NCBI GenBank assembly: GCA_965140355.1
Contig: OZ223193.1
Span: 186,001 to 250,000, forward strand
Direction: 5' to 3'
DNA from: Acetobacterium sp965140355
GTDB taxonomy: Bacteria > Bacillota > Clostridia > Eubacteriales > Eubacteriaceae
Length of the DNA: 64,000 nt
In this document: positions 26,287-35,461 of the stretch, piece after piece
Position numbering within the stretch: position 1 is the first letter of the stretch
Layout: the number at the start of each line of letters is the position of its first letter
Program-made: the position numbers and the translations under genes
The notes under the pieces: generated by a model
Seen by the model: only the letters and a program-made list of their open reading frames with translations
Told to the model about the DNA's origin: nothing
Database searches by the model: none

Positions 26287-29200
26287 CTATCGTTCTATCC
26301 GTACTCGGCTGCCGCCGGCTCCGGATTCGCCCGGAGTAATTAAAAGTTTAACCGGCATCCGGTTTTTAATCGATTCAACGTGACTAATAATTCCCACTTT
26401 CAGTTTGTCATTATGCAGTCGTTCAATCGAATTCATCACAACATCGAGCGCATCTTCGTGGAGGGAACCAAACCCTTCATCTAAAAAGAAAAATTCCAAC
26501 GGCGCCCGTCCCTTTAATTGTATTTCGGCCGAAAGTGCCAATGCCAGTGATAACGACGCCAGAAAGGTTTCGCCGCCAGAAAGGGTTGACGCATCCCGAG
26601 AAGCCCCGCCATTTTTATAATCACGGATAATAAATTTACCCTCATCATCGGCTTCGAGACCATAATTCCCGTTACTGATGTCGGTCAGTCGTTTGGAGGC
26701 TTCCAGAGAAATATATTTAAGCCGGGAAACCGCCACAAATTCAACAAATCGTTTGCCCGAAAACAGCTTTTCCAAATCCGCAATCAGGGCTAAGCGATGA
26801 TCCAGTTTTTCTTTTTGCGCTAAATACTGAGCCAGTTCAGCTAAACGTTTTTCCAGATCTTCAATGCTGGCTTTTAATCTGATATCCAAATTCTGTTGCT
26901 GTTCAATCCTTTCTGCCAATGCTTGATGAGCAATACGTAACTGTTCATACTCCGCTTCATGCATCTCTCGGCCAGCAATTTTCTGGTTTAAATCTTCCCG
27001 TTTGGCATTGATTTTTGACCGCTTCTGATAAAATTCATCAATTTCAATTTCCAGACGTTTAAGAACGTCATCGGCAATACAGGCCTTTTTAGCGGTTATC
27101 AGGTCGTCAAATCCCAGTTTTTCCAGTTGTTTTCTTAGCGCCGTTTCGGTGCTTGCAAATTGGCTTTTCAAGGTTTGCAGGTTCGCTTTTTTAGTGGTCA
27201 TCACTTCTTGAACCTTCCCATGGTTCGTGCGGATCACTTCCAACTTCTTTTTAGCCGTCTGCCAGGCGTTTTCAATCCATTTTATATTTGCGATAAACTT
27301 ATTTTTAAGATCCTCCAACTCTTTTAAGCCGTAATCTTTTCCCACCTTTTCTTCGATAGCCATTTTTTTCTCTTGAAATTGTCGGGCCTTTTCCCCAATC
27401 AGAAATAAGCACTCCTGAATCTGACGATTCAGCCCATTGATAGTCTCATTCAGTTTTTCCCGTTGCTGCAAATATGTACTTAATCCTTCTTCCAGCTTTT
27501 CCAGCTTAGCCACCAATTCGCTCCGGCGTTGATCCATCTTTTTAATGGTTTCACTGGTTGCGTTAAAATCAAAAGCTTTAGCAACCTTAAGTTTGCTTCT
27601 CAGGGCGGTAATTTCTGCTGTCAGGGTATTAAATGACGATTCTTTATTTTTCTTGAGCTCCTCTAACTCTTGATTCTGCAAGCAGATCGCTTCTTTTGTC
27701 GCTGTTTTTTCTTTGAGCTCACCAGCCAGCTTCAAACAATCATTTTTTAACTCCTGATTTTTTATTTCCTGATTTTTCAATTCAATTTCCCAAGCTTCCA
27801 GTTTCTGGCTTAACTCGTCATTGTTCTTTTCCAGTGCCTCCGACTGTTCCGCTCGAACAGGTTCGCCCAACTTCGCTAATTCGCTTTTTAGATTCTTTTG
27901 ATTCTCGACTAACGTACTAAAACTTCCGCTTAACCGCGCAATTTCGGCGGTCAGTTCAGTTAACTCCTTTTCCTGCTGCCGAAAAGCTTTATTCATAACC
28001 TCCGCTTTGATTTCATCATCCGAGTCAACGGGACGATCAACCTGCGGATGCTCGGTTGCGCCACAAACCGGGCAGGGTTCTCCGGCTTTTAATTGCTCTC
28101 GCAGGTGTCTTCCCATACTTTTGTTTTCCAACAGGAGCAGTTCTTTTTTTACTGCTGCCATCTTTTCTTTTAAAATCGTTTCCGAATATTGCTTGCTTTC
28201 AATTGACTGCAGCTGGTGATCAAGCTGCTCCCCCACAACTGCTAAACTTTTTTTGATTTCCTGTTGCTTAAGAAAAATATTTTTCATCTGGATAAGCTTA
28301 TCTTTTTCCTGACGAATTTCATCCCAAGCTGCCGGTTTAGCATTTTTATGGGCTGCCAGCTTTAAATCACTGGCTGACTGTTCGCTTTCTTTTTGATGTT
28401 TTTGTGCATCAAGTTCCTGTTCTTCTTCAAGAAGCGTCGTTATAATAACCTGGTTTTTGGCCCAACGTTTTGCATCGCTTTCAATCTCATTTTTCAGACG
28501 CCCGATTTCGGCGGTTAAAAAAACACCACGGTTAATTTTTTCCCGATAATCTGATTCCACACGACACTTCTTTTCCTCCCGTTGTTCCCCTTCAATTTGT
28601 TTTTTTTCTTTGTCAATTTCCTGAAGCAAACGTGTTTTCTCATTTTCAAGACCGATTTTCTGATGATTCAGTTGATCCATTTTTTTATTTAGCTCATGAA
28701 TCTCCTGCTCCAGTATCAACTGTGATTCTTTCCATTGGATTGCGTCTTCAACCTTTTCCAGCTTGCTCTGAAACTTAAAAAGATTCTCGGTTTTGTAATC
28801 GTCTGTTTGATTAAAGCTTTTCTCATAGTTTTCTTTCTCAGCCACGAGTTTCTCTAATTCTTCTTGACTATCATCAAAACTGGCCTGGCTCGCTTTAATT
28901 TCGTTTTCGAGGGTTTCAAAGGTTTCTAAAAAAGGCAATAGTTCTAAAGCTTTTTTTCCAAGCGCCACCTGATTTTCCTTAACTGTGATTTCGGCTTCTT
29001 TTGTTTCCAGCTTTTGCGCTTCTTCCTTCGCAGTTTTTAATTCTGCCAGCCAACCGATCAGCGTTTTGGCTTCTGCTAATTGGATATTTAAGCTTTCATA
29101 TTGATCCCGATTGAGTTTAAGTTGGTTATGATTTTTTTCATAACTGTCTTTTTTTTCAGCCAGCACTTCCGGAGTTACCGCGTCATAGGTCATCATGCTG

Positions 29201-29799
29201 CCGACCACTTGATTAAGCTTTTCGGTTTCTTTTAATTTTTCTGCTTTCAGACGATTCATCAAATCATCGCCATATTTAGCTAGATTAAACAAGCGCTCCA
29301 GCATATCACGTCGCGGTTTTCCTTCCAACTTTAAAAAATCACTAAATTTTCCCTGCGGCAACACCACTGTTCGGGTAAAATCCGTTAAACCCAGACCAAT
29401 AATTTCCTCGCAGGCATTGGTCACTTCGGTCGTTTTATCGGCCAATACCAGCTCCCCTTCAGGTCGTAATTCCAATAGTTGACATTTCCCCTGGTTGATC
29501 CCGTCATTTTTATTACGCTTAAACTCCCGGCTCACCTGATATTTTTTTTCTTTTGCCCCGGCGATGATAAACTCATAAACCACACTGCCTTTTTCTTCGT
29601 TAACATTGATATAATTGCTGCTGTTTCGGGACAACTTTCCATAAAGCGCCAATGTGATCCCATCCAGAATCGTCGATTTACCACTACCAGTCGGGCCGAA
29701 AATCCCAAACATACCGGCCTGCGTCAAGGTTTCAAAATCAATGATCTGTTCTTGCTGAAAGCTATTGATGCCTTTAATTTTAAGTCGTATCGGTCTCAT
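26287..29799 (-). CDS. sbcC: DNA double-strand-break nuclease ATPase subunit SbcC
   Basis: A 1170-residue SMC/Rad50-type protein. Walker A GPTGSGKST is near residue 35. Two long coiled-coil arms (about 180-510 and 590-1000) flank a zinc-hook CPVC. The C-terminal lobe has the ABC signature TLSGGETFLASLSLALALS and Walker B FFLDEGFGSLHED. With SbcD it opens DNA hairpins and processes protein-blocked ends. Its start overlaps the sbcD stop, as usual for this pair. Confidence 0.96.
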   Translation of the reverse strand: MRPIRLKIKGINSFQQEQIIDFETLTQAGMFGIFGPTGSGKSTILDGITLALYGKLSRNSSNYINVNEEKGSVVYEFIIAGAKEKKYQVSREFKRNKNDGINQGKCQLLELRPEGELVLADKTTEVTNACEEIIGLGLTDFTRTVVLPQGKFSDFLKLEGKPRRDMLERLFNLAKYGDDLMNRLKAEKLKETEKLNQVVGSMMTYDAVTPEVLAEKKDSYEKNHNQLKLNRDQYESLNIQLAEAKTLIGWLAELKTAKEEAQKLETKEAEITVKENQVALGKKALELLPFLETFETLENEIKASQASFDDSQEELEKLVAEKENYEKSFNQTDDYKTENLFKFQSKLEKVEDAIQWKESQLILEQEIHELNKKMDQLNHQKIGLENEKTRLLQEIDKEKKQIEGEQREEKKCRVESDYREKINRGVFLTAEIGRLKNEIESDAKRWAKNQVIITTLLEEEQELDAQKHQKESEQSASDLKLAAHKNAKPAAWDEIRQEKDKLIQMKNIFLKQQEIKKSLAVVGEQLDHQLQSIESKQYSETILKEKMAAVKKELLLLENKSMGRHLREQLKAGEPCPVCGATEHPQVDRPVDSDDEIKAEVMNKAFRQQEKELTELTAEIARLSGSFSTLVENQKNLKSELAKLGEPVRAEQSEALEKNNDELSQKLEAWEIELKNQEIKNQELKNDCLKLAGELKEKTATKEAICLQNQELEELKKNKESSFNTLTAEITALRSKLKVAKAFDFNATSETIKKMDQRRSELVAKLEKLEEGLSTYLQQREKLNETINGLNRQIQECLFLIGEKARQFQEKKMAIEEKVGKDYGLKELEDLKNKFIANIKWIENAWQTAKKKLEVIRTNHGKVQEVMTTKKANLQTLKSQFASTETALRKQLEKLGFDDLITAKKACIADDVLKRLEIEIDEFYQKRSKINAKREDLNQKIAGREMHEAEYEQLRIAHQALAERIEQQQNLDIRLKASIEDLEKRLAELAQYLAQKEKLDHRLALIADLEKLFSGKRFVEFVAVSRLKYISLEASKRLTDISNGNYGLEADDEGKFIIRDYKNGGASRDASTLSGGETFLASLSLALALSAEIQLKGRAPLEFFFLDEGFGSLHEDALDVVMNSIERLHNDKLKVGIISHVESIKNRMPVKLLITPGESGAGGSRVRIER

Positions 29800-31016
29800 T
29801 ATTTTTCCTCCTTAAGAACCAGCGACAACAGTAATTCCATCACTTCATCGTCGGCTTCGGTTCCTCTTTCGCGGCGATAAAATTCTTTAAATACCTCGCC
29901 AAAAGATTTTTCGGTCAGCGCTTCCAGGCTGGCTTCAGTTTCCAGTACCGTCAGTTTCGGGATAACCTCTAAAATATCATCTTTATAAGCCTTCATTTTT
30001 TTGATTTCATCTTCCCGAATATAATGATCCGTCTCAATTTCCAGATAAACCCAACAGGATCGCTCGGCATTTTCTTCACATTTGGCAATCGCTTCATCAA
30101 CATTCGCACACCGCCAAACTTCAATCGGTTTATATACTTGAAGCGGTATTTCGCTAACCTCATTTTTAACCGTCTTTCCCGCTTCAACAACAATTTCAAC
30201 CACGATACATTTTTTTTGATAAGCAATTTCCCGGCGGTTGAAATGAAGCGGTGATCCGGCATAATGCCCGCGACCATCGGTGCCGGGAATAACCTGGGGT
30301 TTATGGATATGTCCGAGGGCGATGTAATGGGCCTTTTGGGGAAAGCAATTACCATCGACAATATAAGTGCCGCCAAGCTGAATACTTCGCTCTGATCCGG
30401 ATTCTTCACTGCCCATTGCAAAAATATGGGTAGTCACCAGATTGATGGTGTCGGCTCTAAAATGCGACTCCAGTTCTAAAAAATAGGCATGAATCCGATC
30501 ACTATAGGACTTTTGATTTTGTTCTTCGTCAGTCGTTAAATCATATAATACTTCATTTAGTCTTTTTTCACTGGGATAAGGCAGCAACAGAATCACGGCC
30601 CGTTCGCCATTTATTTCAATCTCCACATAACCTTCACCCGACTCTACCACTTGATGGTGCCCGTAAGTGCCAGTTGGAATGATCGTTTTCGGCACCCCGG
30701 CCATTAAAATCCCATGATCTCTGGCCAGTGGCCCCGGCGCTTCCAACCGCTGGGGATTATCGTGATTGCCGGCAATCACTAAGATTAATCTTTTACCGCC
30801 ATCCGATAATTGCTTAAGCGTTTCATAAAACAACTCTTCAGCTCTGGCCGGTGGGTTATAACTATCATAAATATCCCCGGCAATGATGACCAGATCAATG
30901 TTTTGTTCTGCGGTTATTCTAACAAAGTCTGCCAGAAAAGATGATTGCTCATCCATCCGGCTGTGACCTTCGATATTTTTTCCTAAATGCCAATCGGCGG
31001 TATGCATTATTCTCAT
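29799..31016 (-). CDS. sbcD: DNA double-strand-break nuclease subunit SbcD
   Basis: A 405-residue Mre11-type phosphoesterase. The five metallophosphatase motifs are visible, starting with HTADWHLGK, then IIAGDIYD, AGNHDNPQRL and, later, ALGHIHKPQ. ATG 31016 is chosen over in-frame starts up to 31082 because GAGGA precedes it and the family begins with MRIMHTADWHLG. It is co-transcribed with sbcC. A terminator for the upstream membrane-protein operon lies just before it. Confidence 0.95.
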   Translation of the reverse strand: MRIMHTADWHLGKNIEGHSRMDEQSSFLADFVRITAEQNIDLVIIAGDIYDSYNPPARAEELFYETLKQLSDGGKRLILVIAGNHDNPQRLEAPGPLARDHGILMAGVPKTIIPTGTYGHHQVVESGEGYVEIEINGERAVILLLPYPSEKRLNEVLYDLTTDEEQNQKSYSDRIHAYFLELESHFRADTINLVTTHIFAMGSEESGSERSIQLGGTYIVDGNCFPQKAHYIALGHIHKPQVIPGTDGRGHYAGSPLHFNRREIAYQKKCIVVEIVVEAGKTVKNEVSEIPLQVYKPIEVWRCANVDEAIAKCEENAERSCWVYLEIETDHYIREDEIKKMKAYKDDILEVIPKLTVLETEASLEALTEKSFGEVFKEFYRRERGTEADDEVMELLLSLVLKEEK

Positions 31017-31084
31017 TTGCGCGTCCTCACTCATATCTGTTTTGTTTATTATCCCACAGTCGCTTTTTTTTGTATAGACCAAAC

Positions 31085-31115
31085 AAAAAAAGCCCCGGCA
31101 AATGCCAAAGCTTTA
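31085..31115 (-). terminator. intrinsic terminator after the small membrane-protein operon
   Basis: Minus-strand AAGCTTTGGCA/TGCCGGGGCTT stem with G-U pairs, then seven T. It separates the 31169-32149 genes from sbcD. Confidence 0.75.
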
Positions 31116-31168
31116 GCGCTTAGTTGCAATCCAGTTAGACTAACAGTTTTTTTATCCATTAATCCAAG

Positions 31169-31609
31169 TCAGCTATTCTCACTTTCTTTAGACGCAAGCA
31201 AGCCTTTTGCTAAATAAAACCCGGCAATGGTTGGGATGAGATATAAGGCTGGTGCATCAGATATTAAAAAACGGAACAGTCTAAAAAAAACAGCTACCGG
31301 TGTATAAAGTAGATAATAAAAAAACGTAAAGAACAGCCCGATGATCAAGTAGGATCGGTGTATTTTGATTCTTAGCGCCCCTGCTTTTCGACACAGCAAT
31401 TCAATAAGAATACCAAATATAATGTTAATTAGCGGTAGCGTCACCGTATATACTAAACCTAAATTACCTAAAAAAAACGGTAGGGTCGAATTTAAGTTTG
31501 AATCGTAAGCTCCATATTTTACCAGATTTTTCATATTGAAGATTAAAATAACGTAGCCCAACACTAACGGTATGACCAGGTATGGGTAAATTTTTTTAAA
31601 TATTCGCAA
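31169..31609 (-). CDS. small four-helix membrane protein, unknown function
   Basis: A protein of about 146 residues with four hydrophobic segments and a short charged tail. The best start is TTG 31609, which has AAGGAAGG eight bases upstream; GTG 31618 would overlap that site. The final helix (YLIPTIAGFYLAKGLL) resembles the end of the next gene upstream (YLIPIFSGFFMFEGLF), so the two look like distant paralogues. I do not recognise the family. Its position downstream of a duplicated regulatory module shared with an agrD-like gene suggests a role in peptide immunity or response (inference). Confidence 0.65.
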   Translation of the reverse strand: MRIFKKIYPYLVIPLVLGYVILIFNMKNLVKYGAYDSNLNSTLPFFLGNLGLVYTVTLPLINIIFGILIELLCRKAGALRIKIHRSYLIIGLFFTFFYYLLYTPVAVFFRLFRFLISDAPALYLIPTIAGFYLAKGLLASKESENS

Positions 31610-31708
31610 AACAAACACCTTCCTTTTTGCTTATTTTCTTTTAACTCATTCCTAAAAAACAAGCTCTAAGATTTAAATAAAGGTCCTGTAAATTCCAACC
31701 TTTGAATT

Positions 31709-32149
31709 TTATATTTTTTCACTTTCGTTTTTATTATCATTTCTCAAAAATAATCCTTCAAACATAAAAAATCCAGAAAAGATCGGAATAAGATAAATCA
31801 ATTGACGCCCCGTTGTTACGTTTCCATAAATCGTTGATATGGGATTAATGACCTGAAAAATTATGAGGAAAAACACTACCGCTATCGCAATTGCAACGAT
31901 AAAACAAACGATGTCAAAGCTAAACGCCAGCTTTTTCTTACCACTCAAAAAATGTAGTAATAATCCGAGAACAAACCATTTAAAAAACACCATAAGCATC
32001 ATCAATATATAACGACTGGAATCAAAACTTCCACCCCGCAGTACTGCTGTATTGAAACTTTCTCGGATGGATTCAAACCAAAAATCCATCAACAAAAAAA
32101 ACAATAAATAACCAATCATTAAACTGACTTTAACCAACTTTTCTTTCAT
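31709..32149 (-). CDS. small four-helix membrane protein, unknown function
   Basis: A protein of about 146 residues with four hydrophobic segments and a charged C-terminal tail (NDNKNESEKI). ATG 32149 follows the stop of a short upstream reading frame by two bases and has no strong ribosome site of its own, which suggests translational coupling. It is likely a paralogue of the 31169-31609 product. A regulatory module at 32378-32466 lies upstream on the same strand. No family is recognised. Confidence 0.65.
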   Translation of the reverse strand: MKEKLVKVSLMIGYLLFFLLMDFWFESIRESFNTAVLRGGSFDSSRYILMMLMVFFKWFVLGLLLHFLSGKKKLAFSFDIVCFIVAIAIAVVFFLIIFQVINPISTIYGNVTTGRQLIYLIPIFSGFFMFEGLFLRNDNKNESEKI

Positions 32150-32151
32150 TT

Positions 32152-32378
32152 TTATAACCAACCACTTTGCCTGGTTGGACTTTTTATCTTCTTTGCCCAG
32201 CTTTTATTTTTACGCCATTTTTTCATTTCACATTTACCTATTAATAAATTTAAATATACAAAGAATAAAGCGTCGATATTATAAAGTAGCATATGACTCC
32301 CAATAAAAATACAATTGATATAAGCACATCCTTCTTCTTCGTTTATTCTTGCCTTTTAATTAAAATTAATCTTCCTAT
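32152..32378 (-). other. transcribed leader with overlapping short reading frames
   Basis: This is the stretch between the predicted transcription start and the membrane-protein gene. One frame gives 46 residues from ATG 32292 and ends two bases before ATG 32149; its tail, from an inner ATG with a TAGGT site upstream, reads MKKWRKNKSWAKKIKS, basic and Trp-containing. Another frame gives a purely hydrophobic 29-mer beginning KKKDVLISIVFLLGVICYF, but it would need a non-ATG start (ACG or GTG). They overlap, so at most one set is real. A 7-bp stem, CCAACCA/TGGTTGG, lies at the end. Confidence 0.35.
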
Positions 32379-32466
32379 TGATCTAATTCTATCATATTTT
32401 TTTATTCATACGCGTCTTTGTTGAAATTTATATATTTTTTTGTAGTGAACTAAGATTTTTTCTTAT
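32378..32466 (-). promoter_or_regulatory. duplicated promoter module, copy A
   Basis: An 89-bp element that recurs at 36100-36189. On the minus strand it holds a conserved upstream block of about 53 bp, an 18-bp variable spacer, and then an extended minus-10-like TGATAGAAT followed by TAGATCAA in both copies. No minus-35 hexamer is evident, which fits an activator-dependent promoter. Two loosely repeated sites (TAGTTCACTAC and TAAATTTCAAC) lie about 22 bp apart in the block, the spacing expected for a LytTR-type dimer (inference). Confidence 0.6.
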
Positions 32467-32590
32467 TCCCGATCCCGATGTCTTTTGCTTTTGGAGCCCA
32501 GATATGATAAAATTGCTGTTAAATAACCTAATTGAAAACGTAGCCAATTTTCGAGAACAAAGATTGCGTGAAAATATCAAGGAGGACAAC

Positions 32591-33805
32591 ATGGAAAATA
32601 ATGATGGCCTGGAAATCTTTCCCTATTTTAAAGCTTGTGTGATTGATAAGAAGACTCAAGAGTGGAATTCTTTTCGCAAAAAAAATAGAAAACTTGCCAT
32701 TAATTTTGACCATTGTGATTTATCAAAATTGGAACTCACCGGATTTAATCTTAAAGGCATTTCATTTATCGAGGCAAATTTTTCTGAATCTATTTTCATA
32801 AATTGTATTCTTGATTTTTGTCAGTTAGAAAAGGTTCAAGCCTTCGGCGCATCGTTTAATGAATGTAGTCTGGTTCAGTCAACCCTTCTCCAGGGCAACT
32901 ATGTAACCTGTAATTTCATTTCATGTGATCTTCGATATGCCGATTTTTCAAACAGCCGAATTCATCAAAGTTCAATGAAACACTGTAAATCAGACAACGC
33001 TATATATAAATCTGTTTCTTTTTATGACACTTGTTTATTCGGTTCGTCATTTTCTTATTCAGATTTCAGTGGCAGTGGTATAAAAAAAGTGCAACTTCAA
33101 CAAGCTGATTTTACAGCCATTTCTGTCGATGGCGCAACAATATTTTGGGATTGCTACTATGACAAAAAAACAAATTTTACTGGTGTCGGTCTCGACAGCT
33201 GTCGAATTGAACCGGTTTTATTATCCAGTTTCCACTGTAATATTCGAAGAATCTGGTGGGAAAAATGGTATCACGATAAAAAAATCAACATTGTCGCTTA
33301 TTTTAAATTATTTAAACAAAATCCACTATTGCATTTTTTAGATTTATTCAAAGGAATCGGAACCTATATTATTGATTTAATCGTCAAATTTTTCTGGTGG
33401 ATTACTGATTATGGCTCATCCACCATCCGATTATTAATCGTTTTTTTAGCAACAACTTTAATTTATGCAACTTTATATGCATTTGGTCCACATCTCACCA
33501 ACGACCTAATTTTAAATACTTCAACTGATCATTTATTAATATTTATCCGTTCTTTGTACTTTTCAGTAATTGTCATGACCGGACTGGGTTTTGGCGAAAT
33601 CAATGCCTTTCCCTACTCTTATTTAGGACATATTGTGATATTACTGGAATCTTTAATGGGCTACATTTTGCTTGGCGCCTTTCTTGTTCGAATCGGAATT
33701 TTGTTTCAAGGGGAATTTCCTGTCGCTCCGGCCAGAGAAACATCCGACTGTAACTGTAATCCCGAACAAAATGCTCCCGTAACCAATCCGAAAGATCATA
33801 TATAA
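32591..33805 (+). CDS. pentapeptide-repeat protein with C-terminal ion-channel domain
   Basis: A protein of about 404 residues. Residues about 40-200 contain degenerate pentapeptide repeats (A/C-D/N-L/F-x-x style, such as CDLRYADFSNS), which fold as a right-handed beta-helix. Residues about 270-390 contain two membrane helices around a pore loop with TGLGFGE at about 330-336, resembling a potassium-channel selectivity filter (TxGYG/FGD). The start is ATG 32591, because AAGGAGG lies five bases upstream; an ATG at 32504 in frame has no such site. A CheY-like gene follows 17 bp downstream. Channel function and selectivity are inference. Confidence 0.85.
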   Translation: MENNDGLEIFPYFKACVIDKKTQEWNSFRKKNRKLAINFDHCDLSKLELTGFNLKGISFIEANFSESIFINCILDFCQLEKVQAFGASFNECSLVQSTLLQGNYVTCNFISCDLRYADFSNSRIHQSSMKHCKSDNAIYKSVSFYDTCLFGSSFSYSDFSGSGIKKVQLQQADFTAISVDGATIFWDCYYDKKTNFTGVGLDSCRIEPVLLSSFHCNIRRIWWEKWYHDKKINIVAYFKLFKQNPLLHFLDLFKGIGTYIIDLIVKFFWWITDYGSSTIRLLIVFLATTLIYATLYAFGPHLTNDLILNTSTDHLLIFIRSLYFSVIVMTGLGFGEINAFPYSYLGHIVILLESLMGYILLGAFLVRIGILFQGEFPVAPARETSDCNCNPEQNAPVTNPKDHI

Positions 33806-33822
33806 AAAAGGAGTTGCACAAA

Positions 33823-34215
33823 ATGAATAATCAAATTGCATGTTACATTGCCGATGACAGCAGTCTAATTAGAAAAATCATGTCAGATATCTGCGATGAA
33901 ATGGGGCTTTCTGTATTAGCGGAATATGAAAACGGTGATTCCATGTACGAATCACTAACCATACTCGAAAGAACTTCCCCCGATGTTATCTTTTTGGACA
34001 TTAATATGCCCGGTCGTTCAGGCAAAGATTTGCTGGATTTATTGCTGGATTTAAATCCTGAGTTTATTATCATCATTGTCTCTTCAGTTGATGACACGCT
34101 CTTGATCAAAGAATGTTTGGAACTGGGCGCTTCCAATTTCATTCATAAAAATACTGGTAAAAATGCAATGAAAGAAATTATCACCACGACCCTAAAAAAT
34201 AATGGACTCGTGTAA
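33823..34215 (+). CDS. CheY-like single-domain response regulator
   Basis: A protein of about 130 residues with only a receiver domain: acidic pair D11/D12, phospho-acceptor D59 in VIFLDINMPG, Ser87/88 and Lys109 in NFIHKN. No output domain is present, so it must act through protein partners. ATG 33823 has AAGGAG nine bases upstream. It is in an operon with the channel-like gene and is followed by a terminator. No histidine kinase lies next to it. A role in gating or signalling with the channel protein is inferred from pairing only. Confidence 0.92.
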   Translation: MNNQIACYIADDSSLIRKIMSDICDEMGLSVLAEYENGDSMYESLTILERTSPDVIFLDINMPGRSGKDLLDLLLDLNPEFIIIIVSSVDDTLLIKECLELGASNFIHKNTGKNAMKEIITTTLKNNGLV

Positions 34216-34287
34216 ACCAACAGTCTCGGTAAAAATATCATTGTAAAATAGTAGGCCCCGCCCATGGCACACCATAAACCCTACCAG

Positions 34288-34310
34288 AGAGCCGTTTAGG
34301 CTCTTTTTTG
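34288..34310 (+). terminator. intrinsic terminator of the channel/CheY operon
   Basis: Plus-strand AGAGCC-GTTTA-GGCTCT hairpin followed by six T, about 75 bp after the CheY-like stop. Confidence 0.9.
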
Positions 34311-34414
34311 CATTTCACAATTAAGCTATACTTAACGGTGTTAATAATGCCGCTTGGGACTTAAATTACGCAACCTTATCCTTTAAAATGCATTAAGATG
34401 ACCGATCGCTAGAA

Positions 34415-34711
34415 TCAAACGTCATCTTTCTTTTTTTGTACCAGCAACGCCAACTTTCGAAATGCTTTAGCTAAATAAAACAGCATTAGCCAGATTACAC
34501 CTACATTTCCTAAAAATTGTACCGGATTAATTTCCAGACCAGCAGGGAATGCAGAGTTATACTGATGTAGCGTAATAAATGCCCCAGGAAATCCGAAATA
34601 AAAAACGTGTTCAAAATCTCCCGCTCTTATTGTGAACACCCCTACGAGCAAAGAAATTACCGTTGCCAGAATAAGCAATTTTACCTTATGGCTTTCTAAT
34701 ATTTTTTTCAT
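34415..34711 (-). CDS. small two-helix membrane protein
   Basis: A 98-residue protein with an N-terminal membrane helix (LLILATVISLLVGVF), an outside segment with a YNSAFPAGLEINPVQFLG stretch, a second helix and a Lys/Asp-rich tail. The ribosome site GGGGGAG lies a few bases before ATG 34711. It looks like the small conserved-unknown membrane proteins common in Firmicutes; no function can be assigned. Confidence 0.6.
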   Translation of the reverse strand: MKKILESHKVKLLILATVISLLVGVFTIRAGDFEHVFYFGFPGAFITLHQYNSAFPAGLEINPVQFLGNVGVIWLMLFYLAKAFRKLALLVQKKKDDV

Positions 34712-34924
34712 GTTCTCCCCCGAAATATTTCTAATAGTTATTGTCCGCGCACCACTAATGTGTTCGGATTGTTATAAAAAGCCAACAACGATCTTGTTAA
34801 ACACCGGTATAAACACATGACAAAATTGTCAGTCAGTTGAAACAACGTTATCACTACAAAGAAGGATTTCATGCCCTTCTTGAATTGCTCAAACTCCTGC
34901 CTGAATATAAGTCTTGAAAGTTGA

Positions 34925-35328
34925 TCATTTTAAAGAACGCATCATCTATCAGAAAAATTGATTTTGACTTTGTCACTTTTCTGAACTGTCTGTTGAAGTT
35001 CTCAATAATTAAAATATCGGTCTGATGTTTCTTCACCACCTGTTATTCGAATTCGCCATTGTGATCTTTTGAAATATCAATGGTCAGACTTCCCCTCATA
35101 GATGAAGTGGCGGTTTTCTTGTTGACTATTGTCAGTTTTTTTATTGCATAGTCATTCCTAAAATAACCGTGATCATCTTTCAGTTTGATTTCCAGCATTA
35201 CCTGAAGAATGTCAACCAATAGATTTCTAACATAAATTGACCATCTCGCATTTTCTCTGATTGATAGTTTACCAGAAGTTATCGGACTAATTCTTTTCGC
35301 TCTTTCGTGAATTTTTGTTGTCTTGCAA
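34925..35328 (-). pseudogene. IS256-family transposase relic (internally deleted)
   Basis: Conceptual translation of the minus strand gives pieces of an IS256-type transposase in order. An N-terminal RQQKFTKERKELVR piece is followed by a frame change to a QVMLEIKLKDDHGYFRNDY piece and DISKDHNGEFE, then a stop, then QVVKKHQTDI. These match the familiar N-terminal third. The sequence then jumps to NRQFRKVTKSKSIF and DDAFFKM, which belong near the C-terminus. The catalytic middle (roughly 240 codons) is gone, and stops and frameshifts are present, so it is dead. A short open plus-strand tail (KEGFHALLELLKLLPEYKS, ending at 34917) abuts it and may be a remnant of something else. Confidence 0.8.
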
Positions 35329-35332
35329 TAAT

Positions 35333-35383
35333 AAAAGCCCTACCAAATTAATTCTATTTTTCATTAATCTGGTAGGCTTTTCT
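35333..35383 (-). terminator. hairpin terminator after the agrD-like operon
   Basis: Long inverted repeat AAAAGCCTACCAGATTAAT/ATTAATTTGGTAGGGCTTTT followed on the minus strand by TTTTATTATT. It lies 80 bp after the 129-residue membrane-protein gene and just before the IS256 relic. It could alternatively have come in with the IS element. Confidence 0.7.
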
Positions 35384-35461
35384 ACCTTGTCACAAATTGT
35401 ATACTGTCTTTTAAATCAAGTTCTCAATCATGCTATTTATTGATCTTAGAACATACTTTCA

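Noticed and set aside
32240..32600. CRISPR-like or MITE repeat for the 90-bp duplicated element
   Set aside because: Only two copies are seen, with no terminal inverted repeats; conserved spacing to a minus-10-like element fits a promoter better.
34240..34290. GC-rich GGCCCCGCCC stretch after the CheY-like gene considered as a tRNA fragment
   Set aside because: No cloverleaf, no CCA end and no T-loop motif are present.
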